From Leptolyngbya iicbica LK (lineage in GTDB: Bacteria; Cyanobacteriota; Cyanobacteriia; Phormidesmidales; Phormidesmidaceae): a DNA stretch of 64,000 nt. The first letter of the stretch is position 1, and every line of letters begins with the position of its first letter. Of this stretch, positions 8,810 to 17,879 are shown in pieces. The stretch spans positions 1,312,814 through 1,376,813 of the forward strand of contig NZ_QVFV01000001.1 of assembly GCF_004212215.1 (NCBI RefSeq), given 5' to 3'. Position numbers and translations under genes: made by a program. The notes below the pieces were generated by a model, which worked only from the letters and a program-made list of their open reading frames with translations, did not search any database and was not told where the DNA came from.

Positions 8810-9853
8810 ATGCCGAATACCGAGCTTTACGAGCACCTTTACAACGAAATCGCTCAACTGGTGATGTGTCACTCACCCAGTGGGGCCGAGCGCGAAATCA
8901 ATGAGTGTCTGTTAGATCGACTGGCAGCGCTGGGCATTGACCACTGGCAAGACGATGCCGACAACATCGTGGCGCGGATACCGGGGACGGGCGAGGGCGC
9001 GATCGCCATTACGGCCCACAAAGACGAAATCGGCGGCATTGTGAAGGACATCGAACCCGATGGCCGGATTTTAGTGCGGCGGCTCGGCGGCTCCTATCCC
9101 TGGATTTATGGCGAAGGGGTAGTGGATTTCCTCGGGGATCACGAAACCCTTTCTGGCATTTTGTCTTTTGGCTCCCGCCACGTCTCCCACGAGTCGGCCC
9201 AAAAGGTGCAGCAAGAAGGGAAAGCGGTGACTTGGGAAACGGCCTGGGTTGAAACCAAGCGATCGCTGTCTGCTCTCGAACAAGCAGGTATTCGCCCTGG
9301 CACGCGCATGGTGGTGGGCAAACATCGCAAGCAGCCCTACCGCCTTGGGGATTACATCGCTAGCTACACCCTCGACAACAAGGCGTCTGTAGCCATTTTG
9401 CTGGCCCTCGCTGAGGGAATTAACACCCCCGCCAAAACCATTTATCTCGTCTTTTCCGCTAAAGAAGAGGTGGGGGCGATCGGAGCGCTGTACTTCAGCC
9501 ATCGCAATCGGCTGGATGCCCTGATTGCGTTAGAAATTTGTCCCCTATCGGCGGAATATCCCATCCAAGCCAATGACGCTCCCGTGCTGCTGTCGCAAGA
9601 CAAATATGGCCTGTATGACGAAGACTTAAACCAGCAACTGCTCCAAGCCGCCCAGGCTCGTGCCTGTCCGATTCAACAGGCCATCATCAGCGGGTTTGGC
9701 AGCGACGCCTCCATTGCCATGACCTTTGGCCATGTCCCCAAGGCCGCGTGTCTCAGCTTTCCGACCCACAACACCCACGGCTACGAAATCGCCCATTTGG
9801 GGGCGATCGCCCACTGTATCGACATTCTGACCCAATACTGTAACGACCTATAA
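8810..9853 (+). CDS. M42-family metallopeptidase (glutamyl aminopeptidase/FrvX type)
   Basis: This is a co-catalytic zinc aminopeptidase of 347 residues that probably assembles as a large cytosolic tetrahedral complex. Metal ligands expected for M42 are visible: His in ITAHKDEIGG, Asp in TLDNKASVAIL, the catalytic and bridging Glu pair in SAKEEVGAIG, Glu/Asp in ALEICPL, and the late His in FPTHNTHGYE. M42 proteins are often mis-annotated as endoglucanases; the peptidase reading fits the ligands. It probably trims peptides left by larger proteases. The ATG at 8810 is the clear start. Confidence 0.9.
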   Translation: MPNTELYEHLYNEIAQLVMCHSPSGAEREINECLLDRLAALGIDHWQDDADNIVARIPGTGEGAIAITAHKDEIGGIVKDIEPDGRILVRRLGGSYPWIYGEGVVDFLGDHETLSGILSFGSRHVSHESAQKVQQEGKAVTWETAWVETKRSLSALEQAGIRPGTRMVVGKHRKQPYRLGDYIASYTLDNKASVAILLALAEGINTPAKTIYLVFSAKEEVGAIGALYFSHRNRLDALIALEICPLSAEYPIQANDAPVLLSQDKYGLYDEDLNQQLLQAAQARACPIQQAIISGFGSDASIAMTFGHVPKAACLSFPTHNTHGYEIAHLGAIAHCIDILTQYCNDL

Positions 9854-10037
9854 CGGTCAGCCAGTTCACCGAAGGCGCTTCCTTAAAATGAAAGTAATCC
9901 ATTGGCAGTGCGATCGCCGCTATCGGGATCGTCCATTACAGGACGCTTATCCTGGCTCTCGCAGTGCTCAACGGGGCTGGCTAAACCGGCTCCAGCGAGC
10001 CACCCTGCCATGACTGACTTTACCTGGGAGAACTCAG

Positions 10038-10529
10038 ATGACCAAAACGGTCGCCGACGTGATGACCCGTGACCTCTTTACCGTCACCCCCGAAACCCCA
10101 CTACCAGAGGCGATTCAACTGCTGGCCAACAACCGCATCAGTGGCTTGCCAGTGGTCACCACCGAAGGGGAACTCAAAGGCGTTTTGTCGGAAGCTGACC
10201 TGATGTGGCAGGTGACTGGCGCCCCGCTGCCCGCCTATATCATGCTGCTCGACAGCGTGATTTATTTAGAAAATCCGGCCCGGTACAATGAAGAAGTGCA
10301 CAAGGCGCTCGGCCAAACGGTAGCCGAAGTCATGGGTCACGACAAAGTCACGACGACCACCCCCGGCGCGTCCTTAAAAGCAGCCGCCCAAGTGATGCAT
10401 CACAAAAAAGTCACCCGCTTGCCAGTGGTCGATGATCAAGGCACCCTGGTCGGCATCTTGACCCAAGGGGATATTGTGCGGGCTTTGGCCGAAAGCTATC
10501 AAGATGCAGCGGCTGACGTGGCAGGATAA
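10038..10529 (+). CDS. Two-CBS-domain protein
   Basis: This 163-residue soluble protein consists of one Bateman module. CBS1 spans about residues 5-60 (VADVMTRDLFTV ... ISGLPVV) and CBS2 about 95-155 (VAEVMGHDKVTT ... VTRLPVVDD..LVGILTQGDIVRAL). CBS pairs bind adenosine nucleotides or AdoMet and regulate partner proteins. Here no catalytic domain is attached, so it would act in trans. The SD is GGGAG about 8 bases before the ATG. The next gene, the NblB-like HEAT protein, follows 59 bases later on the same strand, and the two may be co-transcribed. Confidence 0.88.
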   Translation: MTKTVADVMTRDLFTVTPETPLPEAIQLLANNRISGLPVVTTEGELKGVLSEADLMWQVTGAPLPAYIMLLDSVIYLENPARYNEEVHKALGQTVAEVMGHDKVTTTTPGASLKAAAQVMHHKKVTRLPVVDDQGTLVGILTQGDIVRALAESYQDAAADVAG

Positions 10530-10588
10530 AACAGGCGATCGCGATCCCCTCGCGATTGATGCTTGCCGACCCTGACTGAGGAACCGCT

Positions 10589-11251
10589 ATGAGCCCCACC
10601 CCCGACAGCATTAAACAACTCATCGAATCGTCTGATCTGGGCGATCGCCTGCGCGGCGTCAACCAGGCGCGGGAGCTTGATCCCGCCGATGGCTACCGAC
10701 TGATCATGCAGGCCAGCCACGACGAAAATGCCCGGGTACGCTACGCCGCCGTGAGCCAACTCGACACCCTGGGCGATCAAAATCGCCAGGAAACCGCCAA
10801 ACTCTTACGTCACTTGCTGCTGAATGATCCGGAAACTGACGTGCAGTCAGCAGCAGCCGATGCCCTGGGCGGCCTCAAACTGACCGAAGCGTTTGAAGAA
10901 CTCCAGTCGGTTTACCACGCGACGGATGAATGGCTGCTGAAATTTAGCATTGTGGCCGCCCTGGGAGAACTCGGCGATCCCCGCTCATTTGACCTGTTGG
11001 CCGAAGCGCTGGCATCGGACATTACTCTGGTGTCCACCGCGGCGATCGGCTCACTGGGCGAACTGGGCGACCCACGAGCCGTGCCCCTTTTATTGCCCTA
11101 TGTGCAAGCCGATGATTGGCAAATAAGGCATCGCGTGACCCAAGCCCTCGGCCAATTTGACTCCCCAGAAGTCAAAGCCGCCCTAGACCAACTGAGTCAA
11201 GATACATCAGCGACGGTGGCAGATGCCGCCAAACGCCATATCCCTCAGTGA
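10589..11251 (+). CDS. nblB: HEAT-repeat protein, NblB-like (phycobilisome degradation/bilin lyase family)
   Basis: This 220-residue all-helical protein is built from HEAT/PBS-lyase repeats. Tandem units read ARVRYAAVSQLDTLGD, DVQSAAADALGGLK, WLLKFSIVAALGELGDPRS, TLVSTAAIGSLGELGDPRA and WQIRHRVTQALGQFDSPE. Length and N-terminus (LIESSDLGDRLRGVNQARELDP) resemble cyanobacterial NblB, related to CpcE lyases and needed for phycobilisome breakdown under nutrient stress. Similar small HEAT proteins such as IaiH, in Fe-S assembly, are the main alternative. No phycobilisome genes are adjacent, so the symbol rests on sequence resemblance. The SD is GAGGA before the ATG. Confidence 0.7.
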   Translation: MSPTPDSIKQLIESSDLGDRLRGVNQARELDPADGYRLIMQASHDENARVRYAAVSQLDTLGDQNRQETAKLLRHLLLNDPETDVQSAAADALGGLKLTEAFEELQSVYHATDEWLLKFSIVAALGELGDPRSFDLLAEALASDITLVSTAAIGSLGELGDPRAVPLLLPYVQADDWQIRHRVTQALGQFDSPEVKAALDQLSQDTSATVADAAKRHIPQ

Positions 11252-11787
11252 TCAACGCCCCAGTGATGGCCTTGGTTATCGGCCTCAGCCCCTCAGGGTC
11301 AAGGCATCGACCTTTACCATGGCGTTCAGCAGAGGTGACTTCATGCTCTCTGGCTTGGTCGGGGCTCAACGCCCTTACCGAGCAGCACCGAGCAGCGAAT
11401 TTTCCACCCTCTAAAGCCCTTGACGATGCCCGGATAAACTTCGGCAGCAGGCGAAAAACGACCGTTAGCCATGAACAATAAAGCGTTCTTTTTTGTAATG
11501 TGGGCAACTGTATGAAGAGACTTTTCTCCGTATAAGAATACGTAAATTTCCTTAGGGAAAGTGATTCCATTCCCTTACCTGCTGGCCGTTGTCGGGGGTT
11601 CTCTTGATATAATGTGAGAAGAATTTAATTATTTTCTGAATCACCTTTGAATCAACGTAAGTTCTACAGGCTTTTTAGGCATTTTGGATACCTATGTTTT
11701 GAGTTGTTCACTTGACGTCAACAGCGATTCTGACAACCTAAACTGTTTTTGTCTGTAAAGTTTTGTTATTTCTCTGGAGGATATCCA
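11252..11787. other. Long leader/promoter region of the RsbW-like gene
   Basis: There is no gene of convincing coding character. The right part is AT-rich compared with the flanks and holds an extended -10 promoter element at 11605-11613, so the downstream gene may have a 5' leader of about 170 bases. A small stem TTTCC/GGAAA sits near 11549-11562. Confidence 0.55.
11605..11613 (+). promoter_or_regulatory. Extended -10 promoter element
   Basis: TGATATAAT is an exact TGn-TATAAT extended -10. No good -35 box lies 17 bases upstream, which is usual for extended -10 promoters. Transcription would begin near 11620, about 170 bases before the GTG start of the ATP-binding protein. Confidence 0.55.
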
Positions 11788-12243
11788 GTGGTAGCTCTTT
11801 TTCAGCCCTCAGTTCAATCTCATTGGGGCAGTTTGAGCTTTGTTTCGACGCTTTATCTATGTCCGGTATTGGATCGACTCATGGATAAAGTGCCGCAAAA
11901 GTGGCAACCAGAGATTCGTCTGGGTTTGCAAGAAGCTTTGGTCAATGCGGTTAAGCATGGCAACCATCTTGACCCGCTCAAGGTTATCTCAGTGCGCTAC
12001 AAAACCTCTGGGGGCCAGTATTGCTGGATTATTGAAGACCAGGGCGGGGGCTTTGATTTTGAACATTGCTGCTGCGATCGCACCACCGAAGTGAGCGCCG
12101 ATGCGATCGCGGTTGATGAGTGTGGTCGCGGCTTATACATCCTCAACCAAATTTTTGATGAGGTGAAGTGGAGTCAAGGCGGGCGAGAACTGCACCTTTC
12201 AAAGCGGATGCATCGCTGGTTTGGGATGCCACTAGTCTGTTGA
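11788..12243 (+). CDS. RsbW-like serine kinase/anti-sigma regulatory ATP-binding protein
   Basis: This 151-residue GHKL ATPase of the HATPase_c_2 type is used in partner-switching signalling. The N box is LQEALVNAVKHGNH, G1 is IEDQGGGFDF, and G2 is DECGRGLYILNQIFDEV. The frame is open back to 11749, but the start is best placed at GTG 11788, because GGAGG lies at 11776-11780, 7 bases away. Such kinases bind a sigma factor or an STAS antagonist. Neither is adjacent here, although a GAF-SpoIIE phosphatase lies 8 kb away (19725-21185). The Cys-Cys-Cys segment (EHCCCDRTT) before G2 is unusual. Confidence 0.85.
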   Translation: MVALFQPSVQSHWGSLSFVSTLYLCPVLDRLMDKVPQKWQPEIRLGLQEALVNAVKHGNHLDPLKVISVRYKTSGGQYCWIIEDQGGGFDFEHCCCDRTTEVSADAIAVDECGRGLYILNQIFDEVKWSQGGRELHLSKRMHRWFGMPLVC

Positions 12244-12516
12244 TTGACGCTTTTCGCCATGGGTGGGGCAGGGCGGTGCCGTCAAGCTTTGATCTAACCA
12301 GCCCACAGCCTGTTGCAATCGACTGAGGGCTTCGTCAGGCTGGTCTTTGAGCAAGTACACCAGGGCGGCCGCCGCTTGTTCTTGCGCTCTGACTTTGCGG
12401 TTGCGGTTGAGTCGATGCCAGTCGTTGGGCTTAATTGCCAGCTGGGTGGCTAGCTGTTGGGCGAGTTCTAGTTCGCTGGCGGCGGTTTGTGCGCCGGATG
12501 GCTTCGGAGAATTCAT
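12232..12516 (-). CDS. Small conserved cyanobacterial protein of unknown function
   Basis: This 94-residue soluble protein contains LAQQLATQLAIKPNDWHRLNRN followed by RAQEQAAAALVYLLKD and LSRLQQAVGWLDQSL, then ends in PPCPTHG plus a tail. The pattern is that of a small helical family I associate with cyanobacteria (possibly DUF6439), but I assign no function. The start is taken at ATG 12516, since the upstream extension to 12612 runs into the divergent gene's leader. Its 3' end overlaps the last 12 bases of the RsbW-like gene on the opposite strand. Confidence 0.7.
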   Translation of the reverse strand: MNSPKPSGAQTAASELELAQQLATQLAIKPNDWHRLNRNRKVRAQEQAAAALVYLLKDQPDEALSRLQQAVGWLDQSLTAPPCPTHGEKRQSTD

Positions 12517-12579
12517 AGTGGGCGACCAGTAAATGTTCGGTATGATGAGCGCTACGTTCTTCACCCTTCCATTGTGCAT

Positions 12580-12975
12580 ATGAATCGCCGATTGAGGCGT
12601 CTGCGTCACCACCGACGACGCGATCGCGGGTCCACCCGAGGCATGGTGTCGCTCCCCTCACCCGACCATGACTGGCAAGGCTTTGACGCCGCCCTGACCC
12701 AGCTCGAAACCTCCGTCGAGATGTTGCGACAGCGGTTTGAGCGGGTCCGAGAGCTGCAAGCCCAACAGGCGCAAGTCGAAGAACAGTTAAAAGTCCCCGG
12801 TCTCAGCGCCGAAGATCTCCGACAGTTGCAGGAGCGTTTGCAGGATTTAGAATTGCAACTCGAAAGTCATTTGTTTGATTGGCGATCGCTGCGTGAACCC
12901 TTTTGGCAAGCAGTGCGCTTTGGCGGCTTGGGGATCCTTCTGGGCTGGATTTTGCACGCGATCGCCAACCGCTAA
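12580..12975 (+). CDS. Coiled-coil protein with C-terminal membrane anchor
   Basis: No known family is recognised. From ATG 12580 the product is about 131 residues; a second ATG at 12643 would drop an Arg-rich N-terminus (NRRLRRLRHHRRRD). Residues from LTQLETSVEMLRQRFERVREL to LQERLQDLELQLESH form a predicted coiled coil. Then a Trp-rich turn and one hydrophobic helix, FGGLGILLGWILHAIA, reach the C-terminus, so it is probably tail-anchored with the coil in the cytoplasm. It is divergent from the gene ending at 12232, with 63 bases between the starts. Confidence 0.65.
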   Translation: MNRRLRRLRHHRRRDRGSTRGMVSLPSPDHDWQGFDAALTQLETSVEMLRQRFERVRELQAQQAQVEEQLKVPGLSAEDLRQLQERLQDLELQLESHLFDWRSLREPFWQAVRFGGLGILLGWILHAIANR

Positions 12976-13090
12976 ATCCTCCCTTGCTCCCCCCCTCCCC
13001 TTGCACCCTCGCCTTTCACCTCCAGCACGACACCGCCATCGCTCTAAACTGTTAACGTAACCTTCACACCTTCGTTCACCACCATCGACT

Positions 13091-14479
13091 ATGGCTGCCA
13101 CTCGCATTGCTGATTTACTCAAATCGGGACAACCGGGCGACTCCACCACCATCCAAGGCTGGGTGCGTACTAAACGTGCTCAAAAGACCCTGTGCTTCAT
13201 CAACGTCAACGATGGCTCCTGCATGAGTGGAGTGCAGATTGTGGCGGAGTCTGACATGGCAGGCTACGACAACGTGATCAGCCAAATTGCCACTGGGGCT
13301 TCCGTCGAGATTCAGGGCACAGTGGTGGAATCCCCCGCCAAAGGCCAGCGCATTGAGGTCAAGGCCGAGCAGATCAGAGTGTTTGGCGGCGCCGATGAAT
13401 CCTACCCGCTGCAAAAGAAGCGCCACAGCTTTGAATTTTTGCGGACTCTGGGACATCTGCGATCGCGCACCAATACTCTAGGGGCTGTCTTTCGGGTTCG
13501 CAACGCGGCGGCCCAGGCAGTACATGAGTTTTTCCGCGATCGCGGCTTCCTCTGGGTTCACACGCCGATCCTCACCGCCAGCGACTGCGAGGGTGCAGGG
13601 GAGATGTTCACTGTCACCAGCTTGAATCTGAACCAGCCACCGCTGACCAAAGGTAATGGAGTTGACGTAGAGCAAGACTTTTTTGGCAAATCAGCCTACC
13701 TCACCGTGAGTGGCCAGCTGGAAGCAGAAATCATGGCGATGGCCTTCACCAACGTCTACACCTTTGGCCCCACCTTCCGGGCGGAAAATTCCAACACTTC
13801 GCGACACCTGGCGGAATTTTGGATGATCGAACCGGAAATGGCCTTCTGCGATCTGATGGGCAACGCTGATCTCGCCGAAGATTTTCTCAAATACATCTTC
13901 AAAGCAGTGCTGGATGCCTGTGAAGATGACATGGCGTTCTTTAACCAGCGGATCGACGACTCGGTGCTGGCGACAGCGGACAATATCATCAACAACGAAT
14001 TTGCCCGCATCACTTACACTGAAGCGGTGGAACTGTTGCTCAAGACCGACAAAAAGTTTGAGTTTCCCGTCGAGTGGGGCATCGATCTCCAGTCTGAGCA
14101 CGAACGCTATTTGGCCGAAGACCTATTCAAAAAGCCGGTCATTGTGACGGACTACCCCGCCGCCATCAAAGCCTTTTACATGCGGCTTAACGACGACCAG
14201 AAAACGGTCGCAGCGATGGATGTACTCGCGCCCAAAGTCGGTGAGATCATCGGCGGCTCTCAGCGGGAAGAACGGCTGGATATTCTGGAAACTCGCATTG
14301 ATGAAGCCGGACTACCACGCGATGCCTATTGGTGGTATCTGGATTTGCGCCGCTATGGCACGGTGCCCCACGCGGGCTTTGGCCTTGGCTTTGAGCGCCT
14401 GGTGCAGTTCATGACGGGCATGGGCAATATTCGCGATGTCATCCCCTTCCCCCGCACGCCTGACAATATCGAGTTTTAG
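13091..14479 (+). CDS. asnS: Asparaginyl-tRNA synthetase
   Basis: This class IIb synthetase of 462 residues charges tRNA-Asn. The N-terminal OB anticodon-binding domain ([21 protein letters not shown]) is followed by the class II core. Motif 1 lies around [21 protein letters not shown]. Motif 2 is [22 protein letters not shown], where the Asn-specific reading fits FRAENS.T. Motif 3 is [16 protein letters not shown]. The conserved PFPRTP end is present. The 5' leader of about 115 bases has no T-box, as expected for a cyanobacterium. Confidence 0.97.
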   Translation: MAATRIADLLKSGQPGDSTTIQGWVRTKRAQKTLCFINVNDGSCMSGVQIVAESDMAGYDNVISQIATGASVEIQGTVVESPAKGQRIEVKAEQIRVFGGADESYPLQKKRHSFEFLRTLGHLRSRTNTLGAVFRVRNAAAQAVHEFFRDRGFLWVHTPILTASDCEGAGEMFTVTSLNLNQPPLTKGNGVDVEQDFFGKSAYLTVSGQLEAEIMAMAFTNVYTFGPTFRAENSNTSRHLAEFWMIEPEMAFCDLMGNADLAEDFLKYIFKAVLDACEDDMAFFNQRIDDSVLATADNIINNEFARITYTEAVELLLKTDKKFEFPVEWGIDLQSEHERYLAEDLFKKPVIVTDYPAAIKAFYMRLNDDQKTVAAMDVLAPKVGEIIGGSQREERLDILETRIDEAGLPRDAYWWYLDLRRYGTVPHAGFGLGFERLVQFMTGMGNIRDVIPFPRTPDNIEF

Positions 14480-14488
14480 CCAGCTTTG

Positions 14489-14500
14489 GACTTTTAAGTC
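14489..14500. terminator. Possible bidirectional terminator between asnS and the lipase-like gene
   Basis: GACTT-TT-AAGTC, flanked by CCAG and TGG, gives a compact stem between the two convergent genes, within 30 bases of both stops. The stem is short and the T-tract is internal, so the call is tentative. Confidence 0.35.
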
Positions 14501-14508
14501 TGGCACGT

Positions 14509-16182
14509 TTACACGATGGTGGCGGTCACACTGTTGATCGCCGTCACGGTGAGTACCAAATCGTTGAAATCGAAGTCCGTAGCGTCTTCAAACTGCCAGA
14601 CATTGCCGTCCCGTTGAATGCGATCGCTGCCCAAAAGGCCATCTTCCACAGTGACCAAATCGGCAGGATTACCTTTGACTAAAAGCGCTGGCGCATAATA
14701 GGTGCCCCCCGCTAAGACAATAGTTTCCTGGCCCACCGCGCCGTTTGCCACCGACAAGATGGGTTGTGCCAGCAGATTTTGCCGCACGGCGTCCTCGTAC
14801 CCTGCCTCGCCTGGCAAAATGCCCGCGACCGCACCGAGCGCATCCGTCGCATAGAACTGCAGCAAATTATCAAACGCGGCTTCCCGTTCCAGGGTGATAC
14901 CCACGGCCAATGCGCCATCCATGCCGGTCAAATCGAGCAGTTCATCCGCCACCGGGGACTGTGGTCCCGATTCACCATCCCCCGTCGGCTCGCCCGCTGT
15001 CGATACCTGCCCATCGGCGGGGGAAAGTCCATCGGACAAGTTTTCCACGCTGCCTGTGGCCTCGCCACTCAGCTGTAGCGGTTCGACAATGAGTAGAGGC
15101 TGGGGCTGATATTGGGTAATGGTGCCATCTAAGTTAGCGGTGATGATGCCCTCATGGCCCGACGAATTGCCCCCCGGCAACCACCGTCCAATCGTGGAAC
15201 CAAAGTTGTTGTACACATCATCCGTGTGGGGAGGGATGCCGAAATCGTCGCGATCCAGGTTGAAATAGTTGGCCGCGATCGCAGCATCAAACACCGAAAT
15301 CACCGCGTTGTGTTTTTCTGCGGGGCCAGCGAAGAAGGGGAAATCCACCAAAAAAGAATCATGGGCCGTCTGGGCAAAGTCATTGTCGCCAGCCAGGCCA
15401 CCCAGGGGATTCAATTCTTCCATCACAACGAGCGCCAGCGACTCTTGGGCAACCGTATTAAAGTCCTTGACCGTGCGCTTATCGTTCGGCGCAAAAGGAT
15501 TGCCAGGAAACGGGAAAAAACTGGAGGCAAATTGCCCTTTGCCCCGGCCATCCAGGTCGTAGTCTTTGGCAAACGCCGCCGGATCGAGAGCCACCAACTG
15601 CTCTAGGGGATCACTCACCTCCCCATACAGGCGGCCAATTTCTGACGCGACGAGAGAGCCCAAGCTGTGACCGATAACCGTCAGTTCGCTGCCCGTCACA
15701 TCAAATAGGGTCTGGAGTTGAGTCGTGATGGTTTCCGCGACGTACGAGATGGCTCTGGCGGTGTTGTCTGGTCTGGCCTGAAAGCCGCCAAACTCAAACG
15801 CATCGCCAGGTAAATCAGCCAGTGCTGACCAATCTAAACCCACAACCTGCCTGTCGGGATATTGGCTGCCGAGAGTGGTAAACAGGCTGTTGAAGGTTTC
15901 ATAACTGGACTGCCAACCGTGAATCAGCACAACCACATTCCCCTCCAAGGCGGTGGTGGCGGCATCGATCGCTGAACCATCGGGGGCGACCAATTGAGGT
16001 GGAGCGTACTGGCTGAGCAGTTGGTCAAATCCGATCGCATCTGCGAGTGGATCAAACAGGGACTCTGTCACCGCATCTTGGACATCTGCGATCGCCTCCT
16101 GTACGGGGTCAATGACCGTGTCCTGAATTGGCTCAATCACGTTGTCACGAAAAAAATCACCGACCGGATCAAAGTTCAACAT
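14509..16182 (-). CDS. Lipase-like alpha/beta-hydrolase with C-terminal DUF4114 domain
   Basis: The 557-residue product has two parts. Residues about 75-330 are an alpha/beta hydrolase: strand VVVLIHGWQSS gives the oxyanion region, VIGHSLGS holds the nucleophile serine, and an Asp (ALDPAAF) and a His (HNAVI or HDSF) are candidates for the triad. A Pro/Ser/Gly linker follows. The last roughly 120 residues end in QFEDATDFDFNDLVLTV, the hallmark of DUF4114, found in exported cyanobacterial proteins. There is no N-terminal signal peptide, so export by a C-terminal type I signal or a cytoplasmic role are both possible. The SD AGGAG precedes ATG 16182. Confidence 0.8.
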   Translation of the reverse strand: MLNFDPVGDFFRDNVIEPIQDTVIDPVQEAIADVQDAVTESLFDPLADAIGFDQLLSQYAPPQLVAPDGSAIDAATTALEGNVVVLIHGWQSSYETFNSLFTTLGSQYPDRQVVGLDWSALADLPGDAFEFGGFQARPDNTARAISYVAETITTQLQTLFDVTGSELTVIGHSLGSLVASEIGRLYGEVSDPLEQLVALDPAAFAKDYDLDGRGKGQFASSFFPFPGNPFAPNDKRTVKDFNTVAQESLALVVMEELNPLGGLAGDNDFAQTAHDSFLVDFPFFAGPAEKHNAVISVFDAAIAANYFNLDRDDFGIPPHTDDVYNNFGSTIGRWLPGGNSSGHEGIITANLDGTITQYQPQPLLIVEPLQLSGEATGSVENLSDGLSPADGQVSTAGEPTGDGESGPQSPVADELLDLTGMDGALAVGITLEREAAFDNLLQFYATDALGAVAGILPGEAGYEDAVRQNLLAQPILSVANGAVGQETIVLAGGTYYAPALLVKGNPADLVTVEDGLLGSDRIQRDGNVWQFEDATDFDFNDLVLTVTAINSVTATIV

Positions 16183-16474
16183 GGCAGATTCTCCTGATTA
16201 GGGGGCTTTTCAAGTGAGAAATCGGCGAGATGCCTCGCACTATCTGTCGTGCTATTGAAATAAACAATTTGTCGGGAGAAAAATCGGATGCCGATGCGTG
16301 GTGATCATCAACCCACGTCGTTGTTTGTATCACGACTGGCGGGTGATCTGCCTCATCGATTTCATGCGCGAGTGGCTCCGTGGAAAAGGTTGCCAACGAA
16401 TGACGGCGCTAACAAATTAACCCTTAAGTTAGCAATTCAGCCAGTAACGCGATGAAGAGCGCGGCTAGGCAGGA

Positions 16475-17689
16475 CTAAACTTTGATCCCAAGAGCGCTGA
16501 TCTTGTTTAGCAAGCGCTCGGCTTGAGCGGGGTCAGATTGGCGATAGAGCGCGATCGCCCGCTGCAACGCTTCAATGCTTTCGGGCACTTTGCCTAACTT
16601 AAACAGGGCAACTCCTAAATTTTGATAAGCCGCAGCATAGTTTGGTTCTCGCTCAATCGCTTGCTCGTAAGCCGCGATCGCTCCCGGCAGATCCCCCATA
16701 GCACGCTTGGCAATGCCGAGGTTGAAATAGGGCAGAGCAAAGTCGGGCGTGGCGGCGATCGCTTCCTCGTAAACGGCGATCGCGCTTTTGGAGTTCTGGG
16801 CTGCTTGATACAAACTGCCCAAGTTAATCCAAGCGCCGACTTTGAGCGCAGCGGGCACGTCCTGGGCAACGGCTTTTTGATAATGGTCAATGGCGATCGC
16901 GTTGAGTCGGGCGTCGCGATAGGCCAACCCCAGGTGATAGTGCAACTCGTACAGGGTAGCGGCGTCGGTGGGTTGAGTCGCCAACCCGCGTTCTAATAAA
17001 ATGCGACCCCGCTCGGTGTGCCCCACGCTGACAAACAACGCCCCCAACTTATTGCAGATGTAGGCATCATCGGGATGCTCGGCCAAATAAGCCGCCATAA
17101 TCTTGGCAGCGCGGGCAAATTTGTCGCGCTGGGCAATGACATCCGCCCCGTAGCCGATGTGGGCGATCGCGGGTTGGGGCCACAAAATGACCTGCCAATG
17201 GGGCTCTGTCTGCATCAAGCGCATCACGCTGTCGTCAATCGTTTCGTGGTAAGGGCGCTCAAATTGCAGCCCCACACGATTGCGAAAGAGGCGAGACACT
17301 TCCGAATAGGGCGACTGATCGGCGTTGATTTCGTAGCGCATGAGGTTGATCGCCAAGATGTTATCCACAGGGCAATCAGCGATCGCTTCTCCAGAGCGCA
17401 GCTGTTGCAGCAACTCCCGCCCAGCCGCAGTCAACGTCTCGTCCGCATCCAACACCAAAATCCAATCGCTGGTCACATCAGTGATGGACTGGTTACGGGC
17501 CGTCGCGAAGTCATTGCCCCACTCAGCGGTGTCCACCATTGCGCCATAAGATTGGGCGATCGCGATCGTGTCATCCTGCGACCCCGTATCCAACACCAAG
17601 ATCTCGTCGACGCAGTCTTTCACGCTGTTGAGACAACGCGGCAGGTTCTCAGCCTCGTCTTTGACAATCATGCACAGCGAAATAGTCAT
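16475..17689 (-). CDS. Family 2 glycosyltransferase fused to TPR repeats
   Basis: This protein has 404 residues. The N-terminal GT-A domain begins TISLCMIVKDEAENLPRCL and has LDTGSQDDT and the DXD-like VLDADETL, the pattern of the SunS/GT2 subfamily. The rest is a solenoid of at least five TPRs: AYICNKLGALFVSVGH, YELHYHLGLAYRDA, VGAWINLGSLYQAAQN, ALPYFNLGIAKRAMGD and AAAYQNLGVALFKLGK. GT2-TPR fusions in bacteria glycosylate proteins or build surface glycans, with the TPRs holding the acceptor. The acceptor is unknown here and there is no transmembrane segment. Confidence 0.88.
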   Translation of the reverse strand: MTISLCMIVKDEAENLPRCLNSVKDCVDEILVLDTGSQDDTIAIAQSYGAMVDTAEWGNDFATARNQSITDVTSDWILVLDADETLTAAGRELLQQLRSGEAIADCPVDNILAINLMRYEINADQSPYSEVSRLFRNRVGLQFERPYHETIDDSVMRLMQTEPHWQVILWPQPAIAHIGYGADVIAQRDKFARAAKIMAAYLAEHPDDAYICNKLGALFVSVGHTERGRILLERGLATQPTDAATLYELHYHLGLAYRDARLNAIAIDHYQKAVAQDVPAALKVGAWINLGSLYQAAQNSKSAIAVYEEAIAATPDFALPYFNLGIAKRAMGDLPGAIAAYEQAIEREPNYAAAYQNLGVALFKLGKVPESIEALQRAIALYRQSDPAQAERLLNKISALGIKV

Positions 17690-17733
17690 GGCGAAGAAGG
17701 TGTCAGGATTAGGACAGGGAAGGAAGGGTGCGG

Positions 17734-17865
17734 GGGTGGCAGGGTGTGAGGGTGGTTGGGTGTGGGGATTGTCCCTGACGCTGTCAGGCGTCGGTACTTT
17801 TATTACAGCTATAGCCTAAAGGTGACGACACTCAACGGCTGAGCTGTTCACCCTCATACCCTGCC
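17734..17865. repeat. Inverted-repeat element, copy 2
   Basis: The left arm GGCAGGGTGTGAGGGTG at 17738-17754 pairs with CACCCTCATACCCTGCC at 17849-17865, with one mismatch in 17, enclosing about 94 bases. The 22-base left arm at 17734-17755 differs by one base from 5793-5814. It lies between the GT2-TPR gene start and the argH 3' end. Confidence 0.6.
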
Positions 17866-17879
17866 CCCCAGTGACTCAG

